Below are positions 44,225-52,066 of a stretch of DNA of 64,000 nucleotides, piece after piece (within the stretch, counting starts at the first letter, position 1; each line of letters starts with the position of its first letter). The notes under the pieces were generated by a model. That model did not search any database, was not told the origin of the DNA, and saw nothing but the letters and a program-made list of their open reading frames with translations. This stretch comes from CAJBVG01 sp943371425 (GTDB lineage Bacteria > Bacteroidota > Bacteroidia > Sphingobacteriales > Sphingobacteriaceae): assembly GCA_943371425.1 (NCBI GenBank), contig CALRUR010000004.1, forward strand, positions 62,001-126,000, given 5' to 3'. A program made the translations under genes and the position numbers.

Positions 44225-44785
44225 ATGATCCCGCACGAAAACACCATACTTTCCGACGAGTTATTTACAGAACAATTTATTTGCAATCTCGATAAATGCA
44301 AAGGCGCTTGCTGTGTTGAGGGCGATTCTGGAGCACCTTTAGAAGAAGAAGAGCTTGGGATTATAGAAGATGTATTTGAAAAAGTAAAGCCATATTTAAA
44401 TGCAAAAGGTCTTAAAGCCATTGAAGAACAAGGCAAATGGTCATTAGATTTTGAAGGAGATTATACAACACCATGTGTAGACGGTGATAAGGAATGCGCC
44501 TACGTTGTTTTTGAAAATGGCATTACTCAATGTGCCTTTGAAAAAGCATACAACGACGGGGTTATAAGCTGGAAAAAGCCAATATCTTGCCATTTATATC
44601 CAATAAGAATCTCTAAATACCCTGATTATGAAGCATTAAACTACGATCGCTGGAGTATTTGTAGCGATGCTTGTAGTTTTGGTAAAGAACATAAAGTTTC
44701 GGTTTTCGAATTTTTAAAGGAACCACTCATTCGAAAATATGGTGAAGAGTGGTACGAGCAAGTTTCGAAGTATAGAAATTCCTAA
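44225..44785 (+). CDS. DUF3109 family Cys-rich protein
   Basis: A 186-residue protein of a Bacteroidota-enriched family related to YkgJ-type zinc or iron-chelating proteins. Cys-containing motifs are FICNLDKCKGACCVEGDSGA (about 18-37), DKECAYVVFENGITQCAFEK and ISCHLYPIRI, plus WSICSDACSFG. The clustered Cys residues suggest a metal site. Its ATG lies 3 bp after the DUF3108 gene stop, so the two genes are likely coupled. Function unknown. Confidence 0.83.
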   Translation: MIPHENTILSDELFTEQFICNLDKCKGACCVEGDSGAPLEEEELGIIEDVFEKVKPYLNAKGLKAIEEQGKWSLDFEGDYTTPCVDGDKECAYVVFENGITQCAFEKAYNDGVISWKKPISCHLYPIRISKYPDYEALNYDRWSICSDACSFGKEHKVSVFEFLKEPLIRKYGEEWYEQVSKYRNS

Positions 44786-44842
44786 AAATTCCTTAGTCCT
44801 CATTGCATTATTTTCCTTATTTTCGTTGCTTAATTGTTTATA

Positions 44843-45718
44843 ATGAAAGGGATAATTTTAGCAGGAGGTTCTGGTACCCGATTACATCCATTAACATTGG
44901 CCATGAGCAAGCAAATGATGCCTGTTTATGATAAACCCATGATTTATTATCCGCTTTCATGTTTAATGATGGCAGGAATAAAGGATATCTTAATTATTTC
45001 CACCCCACAAGATTTGCCAAATTTTCAACGTTTATTAGGTGATGGTGCATCATTAGGATGTAACTTTAGTTATAAAGTACAAGAGCAACCAAACGGCTTA
45101 GCTCAAGCCTTTGTAATTGGCGAAGAATTTATTGGAGCAGATAAGGTAGCCTTAATTTTAGGCGATAATATTTTTTACGGTTCAGGATTAGCGGAGCTTT
45201 TACAAAGCAATAATAACCCTGATGGCGGGGTTGTATATGCATACCATGTTGCAGATCCAGAGAGATATGGAGTTGTGGAATTTGACGAGCAATTAAATGC
45301 AAAATCTATCGAAGAAAAGCCAGTAAGTCCTAAATCGAGTTACGCAGTACCGGGTTTGTATTTTTATGACAACACTGTGGTGGAAATAGCGAAAAATATT
45401 AAACCGAGCCCAAGAGGCGAATATGAAATAACGGACGTTAATAAAGTATATTTAGAACAAGGAAAATTAAAAGTAAGCATTTTAAATAGAGGAACAGCTT
45501 GGTTAGATACAGGCACCTTTGCATCATTAATGCAAGCAGGTCAATTTGTACAAGTAATAGAAGAACGTCAAAATTTAAAAATCGGATGTATAGAAGAGGT
45601 GGCATATAGAATGGGATACATTAACAAAGAGCAATTAAAAAAATTGGCCGAACCCTTGGTAAAAAGCGGTTACGGACAGTATTTAATGCGGATAAGTGAT
45701 GACGGTCCCCGAACGTAG
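44843..45718 (+). CDS. rfbA: Glucose-1-phosphate thymidylyltransferase
   Basis: Makes dTDP-glucose from glucose-1-phosphate and dTTP, the first step to dTDP-rhamnose and other deoxysugars. This is a 291-residue enzyme with the nucleotide-binding motif KGIILAGGSGTRLHPLTLAM and the downstream VYDKPMIYYPLS, LILGDNIFYG and GRGTAWLDTG-like (NRGTAWLDTGTF) blocks. The ATG at 44843 is preferred to the TTG at 44834. The last residues (SDDGPRT) and the stop codon lie within a REP-like hairpin, where homologues have another tail. rfbB, rfbC and rfbD are not in the window. Confidence 0.93.
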   Translation: MKGIILAGGSGTRLHPLTLAMSKQMMPVYDKPMIYYPLSCLMMAGIKDILIISTPQDLPNFQRLLGDGASLGCNFSYKVQEQPNGLAQAFVIGEEFIGADKVALILGDNIFYGSGLAELLQSNNNPDGGVVYAYHVADPERYGVVEFDEQLNAKSIEEKPVSPKSSYAVPGLYFYDNTVVEIAKNIKPSPRGEYEITDVNKVYLEQGKLKVSILNRGTAWLDTGTFASLMQAGQFVQVIEERQNLKIGCIEEVAYRMGYINKEQLKKLAEPLVKSGYGQYLMRISDDGPRT

Positions 45719-45738
45719 CGTAGCGAAGTTGAGGGGCG
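45703..45738. repeat. REP-like GC-rich hairpin at the 3' end of rfbA
   Basis: CCCCGAAC...GTTGAGGGG forms an imperfect stem (CCCC 45707-45710 with GGGG 45733-45736; AAC with GTT) around GTAGCGTAGCGAA. The sequence resembles the CCCTGAGCGTAGTCGAAGGG-type dispersed palindromes found in many bacteria. The rfbA stop codon TAG (45716-45718) lies in the loop, so the element supplies the end of that gene. Confidence 0.55.
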
Positions 45739-45739
45739 A

Positions 45740-45789
45740 ATTAGCACACAATCAGATTAACACACTAGCATACTAACTACACTAAGCAC
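45740..45789. repeat. Word repeats (ATTAGCACACTAGCA type)
   Basis: ATTAGCACACAATCAGATTA, then ACACACTAGCATACTAACTA, then CACTAAGCAC fills the gap before the isomerase gene. In reverse complement it matches the words after upp (27580-27625). A strong AAGGAG ribosome-binding site (45803-45808) follows. Confidence 0.55.
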
Positions 45790-45813
45790 AAACTATATAA
45801 AAAAGGAGAAAAG

Positions 45814-46791
45814 ATGAATTATTTAGGACCAGAATTAGCACAGTTTTCTGATCAAATTGATTATGCCATTCAGAACTACAAGTCGCATGGTAAAAAGCTT
45901 AGTGATTTTAATCACATTGTAATTAGTGGATTGGGCGGATCGGGTATATCGGGAAGAATTATTAAAAGTTATTATGCTGATAAAATTAACATTCCAATTG
46001 AAGCGGTATCCGATTACCAATTGCCAAAATTTGTGAACAGCAAGACATTGGTAATTCTATGTTCATATTCGGGTAATACAGAAGAAACCATTAGTGTTTA
46101 TAATGATGCTACCAACAAGGGTGCTACTAAATTAGTACTTACAGTGGGTGGCAAAATCGCAGAATTAGCAAATACAGACGGTACCCAAGTTTATAATGCT
46201 GTAGGAGGTTACCAACCACGTGTGGCTTTCGGTTATCCTATTACGTATTTGTTTTTAATTTTCTCTGAATTGTTAGGTTTAAATGAATCAACAGATTTGG
46301 AAAGCATTAAAAGTTTTGTTACTAATGTTGATGATTATAAAAATAGATCATTGAACATTAAAAATTATTTTAATGAGACCATCAGAAATAAATATGTAAT
46401 TATAGCTTCTCCAGATATGGAAGCGATTGCTATCAGATTTGCACAACAAGTACAAGAAAATGCAAAGCTAGAAGCCTTTGTAGTAGTAATACCCGAAGCT
46501 AACCACAACGTAATAGAAACGTATTATGAAAAATGGGATTCAAATTATATCTTATTAAATTCTGGTTCGAACCCACGAATTAATTTACGATTTCATTTTA
46601 TTAAAGAATTATTAAACTCATATGGTTCAGTTGTATTTGAAATGGAAACAAAGGCAGCAAATATGAATCATATTTACGATACAGTTTATTTATTAGATTG
46701 GGTAAGTTTGCAAATTGCACATAGTGTAAATGCAGTTTCTAATCAAATAAAAAACATTATCGATTTGAAGAACTTTTTAAGTAGTAAATAG
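45814..46791 (+). CDS. Bifunctional phosphoglucose/phosphomannose isomerase (SIS domains)
   Basis: A 325-residue two-SIS-domain protein: HIVISGLGGSGISGRIIKSY near 34-53, LVILCSYSGNTEETISVYND near 76-95, and the C-terminal half with NHNVIETYYEKWDSNYI. This matches the archaeal/bacterial bifunctional PGI/PMI family, which interconverts fructose-6-P with glucose-6-P and mannose-6-P. Followed after 1 bp by mannose-1-P guanylyltransferase and then gmd, it should feed GDP-mannose synthesis. It has an AAGGAG ribosome-binding site, unusually strong for this genome. Confidence 0.88.
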   Translation: MNYLGPELAQFSDQIDYAIQNYKSHGKKLSDFNHIVISGLGGSGISGRIIKSYYADKINIPIEAVSDYQLPKFVNSKTLVILCSYSGNTEETISVYNDATNKGATKLVLTVGGKIAELANTDGTQVYNAVGGYQPRVAFGYPITYLFLIFSELLGLNESTDLESIKSFVTNVDDYKNRSLNIKNYFNETIRNKYVIIASPDMEAIAIRFAQQVQENAKLEAFVVVIPEANHNVIETYYEKWDSNYILLNSGSNPRINLRFHFIKELLNSYGSVVFEMETKAANMNHIYDTVYLLDWVSLQIAHSVNAVSNQIKNIIDLKNFLSSK

Positions 46792-46792
46792 T

Positions 46793-47785
46793 ATGGTTTA
46801 CAATGTAGTATTGTGTGGTGGTGTTGGGAGTAGACTTTGGCCATTATCCAGAAAGGCTAATCCTAAACAGTACTTGAAAATTTTTAATAACAAGTCATTG
46901 TTTCAATTAACAGTTGAAAGAAATGCAGTTTATGTTGATGGACTAATTACTGTTGGCAATGAATTAAACAACACAATATCAAAAAAACAATTAAATGAAA
47001 TTGGATTACATGCAAACTTTGAAATAGTTGAAACTATTGCTAAGAATACTGCGCCTGCAATCGCATTCGCAGCACTAAGTGTAAATCCAGATGATATCAT
47101 TTTTGTAACACCATCAGATCATTTAATAAACAACGATTCAAACTATTCTGAATCGGTTTCAGATGCAGTAAAATTAGCAAATGAGGGAAATTTAGTAACA
47201 TTCGGTATTACACCTAATAAACCAGAAACTGGTTTTGGCTATATACACTTTAGTGGTAATGAAGTTTTGGCTTTTATTGAAAAGCCAAATTTAGAAAAGG
47301 CCACTGAATTGGTTAATAGTGGAAACCACCTCTGGAATTCGGGAATGTTTTGTTTTAAAGCATCTATTTATCTTTCTGAATTTAAAAAATATTCTCCTGA
47401 AATGTATGCTCAATGTTTAACTGCTTTTAATCATTCGCAAGATGGGTTAATGTCTTTAGAATATAGTCAGAAAATAAATGGAAACAGTATCGACTACGCA
47501 ATTATGGAAAAAACATCTATTGCAAAAGTTATACCTTCAAATATTACTTGGTCCGATTTGGGTTCATTCGCAGCTCTTTGGAATTACTATGAAACAAACA
47601 ATCCAGAACTTATTAAAAATGGTAATTTGATATTAAATCAAAATAAGCATACAGAAATTGAAGGAGTGGAAGGTTTAATATTTGTTGATTCTGAAGATGC
47701 AGTTTTAATCATACCAAGGGATAAATCACAAGACGTAAAAAAAGTATACGATAGAATCGAAAAAAGTAATCAAGAGTTGCTGTAA
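46793..47785 (+). CDS. manC: Mannose-1-phosphate guanylyltransferase (short form)
   Basis: Makes GDP-mannose from mannose-1-P and GTP. The N-terminal signature YNVVLCGGVGSRLWPLSRKA followed by NPKQYLKIF is intact, as are VTPSDHLI, FGITPNKPETGFGYIHFSG and EKTSIAKVIPSNITWSDLGS. At 330 residues it lacks the C-terminal isomerase domain of long ManC/AlgA proteins, consistent with the separate isomerase gene 1 bp upstream. A phosphomannomutase is not seen in the window. Confidence 0.92.
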   Translation: MVYNVVLCGGVGSRLWPLSRKANPKQYLKIFNNKSLFQLTVERNAVYVDGLITVGNELNNTISKKQLNEIGLHANFEIVETIAKNTAPAIAFAALSVNPDDIIFVTPSDHLINNDSNYSESVSDAVKLANEGNLVTFGITPNKPETGFGYIHFSGNEVLAFIEKPNLEKATELVNSGNHLWNSGMFCFKASIYLSEFKKYSPEMYAQCLTAFNHSQDGLMSLEYSQKINGNSIDYAIMEKTSIAKVIPSNITWSDLGSFAALWNYYETNNPELIKNGNLILNQNKHTEIEGVEGLIFVDSEDAVLIIPRDKSQDVKKVYDRIEKSNQELL

Positions 47786-47796
47786 ACAAAAATAAA

Positions 47797-48936
47797 ATGA
47801 AAAAAGTAGCATTAATAACTGGTATAACAGGCCAAGATGGCGCATATTTAGCAGAATTCCTATTGAAAAAAGGATACATGGTTCATGGTTTAAAACGAAG
47901 AAGCTCTTTGTTTAATACAGATAGAATTGACCATCTGTATCAGGATAAACACGAGAACAATGTTAATTTGAAATTACATTATGGCGATTTAACAGATTCT
48001 ACTAATTTGATTAGAATAGTGCAAGAAACCCAACCGGATGAGATTTACAATTTGGCAGCGATGAGTCATGTAAAGGTGAGTTTTGATACACCAGAATATA
48101 CTGCAAATGCTGACGGAATTGGAACATTGCGATTGTTAGAAGCAGTAAGAATTTTGGGTTTAACGAATAAAACTAAAATTTATCAAGCAAGTACTTCAGA
48201 ATTATACGGATTAGTTCAGGAAGTCCCACAATCAGAACGTACTCCATTTTATCCTCGTTCACCATATGCAGTTGCCAAAATGTATGCATATTGGATTACC
48301 GTTAATTACAGAGAAGCATATGGTATGTATGCTTGTAATGGAATATTGTTTAATCATGAAAGCCCTGTACGAGGCGAAACATTTGTAACTAGGAAAATTA
48401 CTAGGGCTGCTGCTAAAATCTCTTTAGGATTGCAAGAAAAGGTGTTCCTTGGTAATTTGGATGCAAAAAGAGATTGGGGCCATGCAAAAGATTATGTTGA
48501 AGCAATGTATTTAATCTTGCAACAAGAAACACCAGAAGATTTTGTAATTGCTACAGGCGTAACAACTACTGTTCGCGATTTTGTACGTATGAGTTTTGCG
48601 GAACTTGGCATTGAGGTGGAGTTCTCGGGTAAAGAGGAAAATGAAAAAGGAGTAGTTATTGATATTAATAAAGACAGATTTGCGGAATTAGGATTAAATC
48701 CTGATTTAGTAAAATTTGGACAAACAGTTGTTATGGTCGATCCACAATATTATAGACCAACTGAAGTTGAATTATTAATTGGGGATCCTACCAAATCGAA
48801 TACAAAACTAGGCTGGAAACCAAAGTATGATTTACCTGCATTAGTAAAGGATATGGTGATTTCAGATTTGCATTTAATGAAGAAAGATCAATACTTAAAA
48901 GATGGTGGATATAGAGCTCTTAATTATTTCGAATAA
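47797..48936 (+). CDS. gmd: GDP-mannose 4,6-dehydratase
   Basis: Converts GDP-mannose to GDP-4-keto-6-deoxymannose, precursor of GDP-fucose, GDP-rhamnose and GDP-perosamine. This is a 379-residue SDR enzyme with ALITGITGQDGAYLAEFLLK, the active-site ASTSELYG...YPRSPYAVAKMYAYW (Tyr-x3-Lys) and NGILFNHESPVRGETFVTRK. Neither a GDP-fucose synthase nor an obvious 4-reductase or perosamine aminotransferase follows, so the end product is unclear. It is linked to manC by 11 bp. Confidence 0.95.
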   Translation: MKKVALITGITGQDGAYLAEFLLKKGYMVHGLKRRSSLFNTDRIDHLYQDKHENNVNLKLHYGDLTDSTNLIRIVQETQPDEIYNLAAMSHVKVSFDTPEYTANADGIGTLRLLEAVRILGLTNKTKIYQASTSELYGLVQEVPQSERTPFYPRSPYAVAKMYAYWITVNYREAYGMYACNGILFNHESPVRGETFVTRKITRAAAKISLGLQEKVFLGNLDAKRDWGHAKDYVEAMYLILQQETPEDFVIATGVTTTVRDFVRMSFAELGIEVEFSGKEENEKGVVIDINKDRFAELGLNPDLVKFGQTVVMVDPQYYRPTEVELLIGDPTKSNTKLGWKPKYDLPALVKDMVISDLHLMKKDQYLKDGGYRALNYFE

Positions 48937-48977
48937 GAGTTTATCCTTATATTATTAATGTTTATAATTAAATTAAG

Positions 48978-50252
48978 TTGAAAAATAGAATTGCAATTAT
49001 TGGATTGGGTTACGTAGGTTTACCCTTAGCCATTGAGTTTGGTAAGAAGTTCTCAGTATTGGGCTTTGATATAAATACTAGTAGAGTTGAAGAACTGAAA
49101 AATGGATTGGATAGAACTCAAGAAGCAGATTTGGAGGGCATGAAATATGCAATGAGTCTCTCTGGAGATGCTGGTCTTTCATTTTCTTTTAACACTGAAG
49201 ATTTGAAAAAATGCAATGTGTATATCGTAACAGTTCCCACCCCAATAGATCAGTTTAAAGCACCAGATTTAACTCCCTTAATTAAAGCATCAGAAATGCT
49301 TGGTAAGGTGCTGAAAGATGGTGATATAGTTATTTATGAATCTACAGTATACCCGGGTTGCACGGAAGAAGATTGTGTTCCTGTTTTAGAAAAATTCTCA
49401 GGTTTAAAATTCAATAAAGATTTTTATTGTGGTTATTCACCAGAAAGAATTAATCCAGGTGATAAAATAAATACTCTTACCAAAATAAAAAAAGTTACTT
49501 CAGGTTCAACACCAGAAATTGCAATTATAGTCGACGAATTATATGCAAGTATTATAACAGCAGGAACTCATAAGGCCCCAAGCATTAAAGTTGCAGAAGC
49601 AAGCAAAGCAATTGAAAATGCACAACGTGATGTAAATATTTCGTTCGTTAATGAACTTTCATTGATTTTTGATAGGATTGGAATTGATACACAAGATGTT
49701 TTAGATGCTGCCGGTACTAAATGGAATTTTTTAAAATATAAACCAGGATTAGTAGGCGGGCATTGTATTGGCGTAGATCCATATTACTTAGCTCACAAAG
49801 CAGAATCTCTAGGATATCATCCTCAAGTTATACTTTCCGGACGAAGAGTAAATGATAACATGGGAATGTTTGTGGCTAATAAAGTGGTTAAATTAATGAT
49901 TGGAAAAGGGCATGTAATTAAAGGAGCAAATGCTTTAATTCTCGGAATTACGTTTAAAGAGAATTGCCCTGATGTGAGAAATACTAAAGTGGTAGATATA
50001 TATAACGAGTTAATACAATTTGGGATAAATGTAGATGTTTATGATCCATGGGCAGATGCCTCTGAAGTGAAGCATGAATATGGCATACAGATTTTATCAA
50101 AACTCAGCAATAAGAAGTATGATTCTGTAATTGTAGCAGTAGCACATAATGAGTTTTTAGAAATTGATTTTAAATCTTTACAAGCAAACAACACAGTAAT
50201 ATTCGACACAAAAGCATGTATAGACAGGAGCCTAGTAGATGGCAGACTCTAA
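48978..50252 (+). CDS. Nucleotide-sugar 6-dehydrogenase (WbpA/TviB-like)
   Basis: A 424-residue UDP-sugar dehydrogenase that oxidises C6 twice to the uronic acid. N-terminal dinucleotide motif: IAIIGLGYVGLPLAIEFGKK. The NAD-domain block YIVTVPTPID, the active-site Cys in KPGLVGGHCIGVDPYYLAHK, and the C-terminal domain (LILGITFKENCPDVRNTKVV) are present. It starts at TTG (48978), since no in-frame ATG preserves the Rossmann strand. The three following genes resemble WbpE, WbpD and WbpB, so the substrate is probably UDP-GlcNAc. Confidence 0.9.
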   Translation: MKNRIAIIGLGYVGLPLAIEFGKKFSVLGFDINTSRVEELKNGLDRTQEADLEGMKYAMSLSGDAGLSFSFNTEDLKKCNVYIVTVPTPIDQFKAPDLTPLIKASEMLGKVLKDGDIVIYESTVYPGCTEEDCVPVLEKFSGLKFNKDFYCGYSPERINPGDKINTLTKIKKVTSGSTPEIAIIVDELYASIITAGTHKAPSIKVAEASKAIENAQRDVNISFVNELSLIFDRIGIDTQDVLDAAGTKWNFLKYKPGLVGGHCIGVDPYYLAHKAESLGYHPQVILSGRRVNDNMGMFVANKVVKLMIGKGHVIKGANALILGITFKENCPDVRNTKVVDIYNELIQFGINVDVYDPWADASEVKHEYGIQILSKLSNKKYDSVIVAVAHNEFLEIDFKSLQANNTVIFDTKACIDRSLVDGRL

Positions 50253-50312
50253 ATTCACTGAGTCTTTGCTCTCACTACACCTCTGCCTTCGTTATGTCTC
50301 TAAATAAAAAAC

Positions 50313-51440
50313 ATGAAAATTGAAATGGTAGACCTAAAAGGTCAATATCAAAAAATAAAAACAGAGATAGACCAAGCAATGATTGCTTGCGTAGAATCAG
50401 CTGAGTTCATTAATGGTAAACAAGTTTCTGTTTTTTCTGATAATCTTGCTAATTATGTAGGTGTTAAACATGTTATTCCTTGTGCAAACGGTACGGATGC
50501 TTTGCAAATAGCATTAATGGCTTTAGAACTTAAACCTGGTGATGAAGTAATTGTTCCTGCATTTACATACGTTGCAACTGCCGAAGTGATTGCCTTATTA
50601 GGTTTGGTTCCCGTAATGGTAGATGTAATGTCTGATGATTTTAGCATTAATTTAGAGCAAGTTAAAAAATCAATAACCTCTAAAACGAAAGTTATTGTGC
50701 CAGTACATTTATTCGGGCAATGTGCAGGTATGGAAGAGTTATTAAAACTAGCTGAAGAGAATAATATTTATGTAGTTGAAGATACTGCCCAAGCCATTGG
50801 TGCTAAATATTCTTTTAAAGATGGTACAGTTCGCCAGGCTGGTACCATGGGGCATATTGGTACCACCTCTTTTTTCCCTTCTAAAAATTTAGGATGTTAT
50901 GGCGATGGTGGCGCAATATTTACAAATAATACTGAATTGGCTACTCGATTAAAAATGATGGCTAATCATGGTCAATCTAAAAAATATCAACACGATGTAA
51001 TTGGTGTAAATTCCAGACTAGATACTTTACAAGCCGTAATACTTGATATTAAATTAAAATACCTCGATAATTATTGTGCTGCTAGAAACGCCGCTGCGGA
51101 TTTTTATGATGAACAATTTAAAAACATTGATGCTTTAGTTACTCCTATTCGAGTTTCTAATTCAACTCATGTTTTTCATCAATATACATTAAAGGTTAAA
51201 AATGGCAAACGCAATGAACTGAAAAGTTATTTGCAAGAGAAAGGGATTCCTTCAATGGTTTATTATCCGTACCCATTACATTTCCAAAAAGCTTACCAAT
51301 CAGATAGATTTCCAAAAGGATCTTTTCCAGTTTCCGAAAGCCTATGTGAAGAGGTATTGTCATTACCCATTCATACAGAAATGACGTCTGAAATGCAAAA
51401 TTATATTACAAATACAATTAAAGATTTTTTTAAAAAATAG
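50313..51440 (+). CDS. DegT/DnrJ-type aminotransferase (WbpE-like)
   Basis: A 375-residue PLP-dependent sugar aminotransferase. The early IEMVDLKGQYQKIKTEIDQA and EFINGKQVSVF match WbpE-type enzymes. The substrate-binding HVIPCANGTDALQIALMALE, VEDTAQAIGAKY and the internal-aldimine Lys in TTSFFPSKNLGCYGDGGAIF are present. With the flanking dehydrogenase, acetyltransferase and oxidoreductase it should make UDP-2-acetamido-3-amino-2,3-dideoxyglucuronate. The upstream gap contains CT-rich words (CTTTGCTCTCACTACACCTC). Confidence 0.9.
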   Translation: MKIEMVDLKGQYQKIKTEIDQAMIACVESAEFINGKQVSVFSDNLANYVGVKHVIPCANGTDALQIALMALELKPGDEVIVPAFTYVATAEVIALLGLVPVMVDVMSDDFSINLEQVKKSITSKTKVIVPVHLFGQCAGMEELLKLAEENNIYVVEDTAQAIGAKYSFKDGTVRQAGTMGHIGTTSFFPSKNLGCYGDGGAIFTNNTELATRLKMMANHGQSKKYQHDVIGVNSRLDTLQAVILDIKLKYLDNYCAARNAAADFYDEQFKNIDALVTPIRVSNSTHVFHQYTLKVKNGKRNELKSYLQEKGIPSMVYYPYPLHFQKAYQSDRFPKGSFPVSESLCEEVLSLPIHTEMTSEMQNYITNTIKDFFKK

Positions 51441-51493
51441 CATTAATCTTGCGCATCTTTGCTGCTTTGCATTTTTGCGTGAAACGAAAATCC

Positions 51494-52066
51494 ATGAGTT
51501 ATTTCAAACACGAAACAGCAATAATCGACGAGCCTTGCACTATCGGAGAGGGCACTAAAATATGGCATTTTAGTCATATCATGTCAAATTGTATTATTGG
51601 TTCTAAATGCAATATTGGCCAGAACGTTGTGATTTCGCCAGAAGTCGTATTAGGCAGTAATGTAAAAGTTCAGAATAATGTGTCAATTTATACTGGCGTT
51701 ATATGTGATGATGATGTTTTCTTGGGTCCATCAATGGTTTTCACAAATGTAATAAATCCGCGATCGGCAATTATTCGTAAAGATCAATATGCAAAAACAC
51801 ATGTTGGCAAAGGTGCAAGTATAGGCGCCAATGCAACTATTGTTTGTGGACATGATATTGGGGAGTATGCTTTTGTTGGTGCAGGTGCAGTTGTTACTAA
51901 AACTATCCCGGCATACGCACTAGTAGTTGGAAACCCTGCAAAGCAAATAGGCTGGGTAGGGGAGTTTGGGCATCGTTTAGAATTTAATTCTGAAGGGATC
52001 GCTATGTGCCTTGAAAGCAAACAAGAATATAAATTAGAAAACAATATAGTTACCCGAATAAAATGA
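51494..52066 (+). CDS. Left-handed beta-helix N-acetyltransferase (WbpD-like)
   Basis: A 190-residue hexapeptide-repeat acetyltransferase. The N-terminal HETAIIDEPCTIGEGTKIWH and the conserved FTNVINPRSAIIRK are typical of WbpD, which N-acetylates the 3-amino group of UDP-2-acetamido-3-amino-uronate. The ATG at 51494 is preferred over 51449, whose extra residues (IFAALHFCVKRKS) derive from word repeats. The stop overlaps the next start (ATGA). Confidence 0.88.
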   Translation: MSYFKHETAIIDEPCTIGEGTKIWHFSHIMSNCIIGSKCNIGQNVVISPEVVLGSNVKVQNNVSIYTGVICDDDVFLGPSMVFTNVINPRSAIIRKDQYAKTHVGKGASIGANATIVCGHDIGEYAFVGAGAVVTKTIPAYALVVGNPAKQIGWVGEFGHRLEFNSEGIAMCLESKQEYKLENNIVTRIK

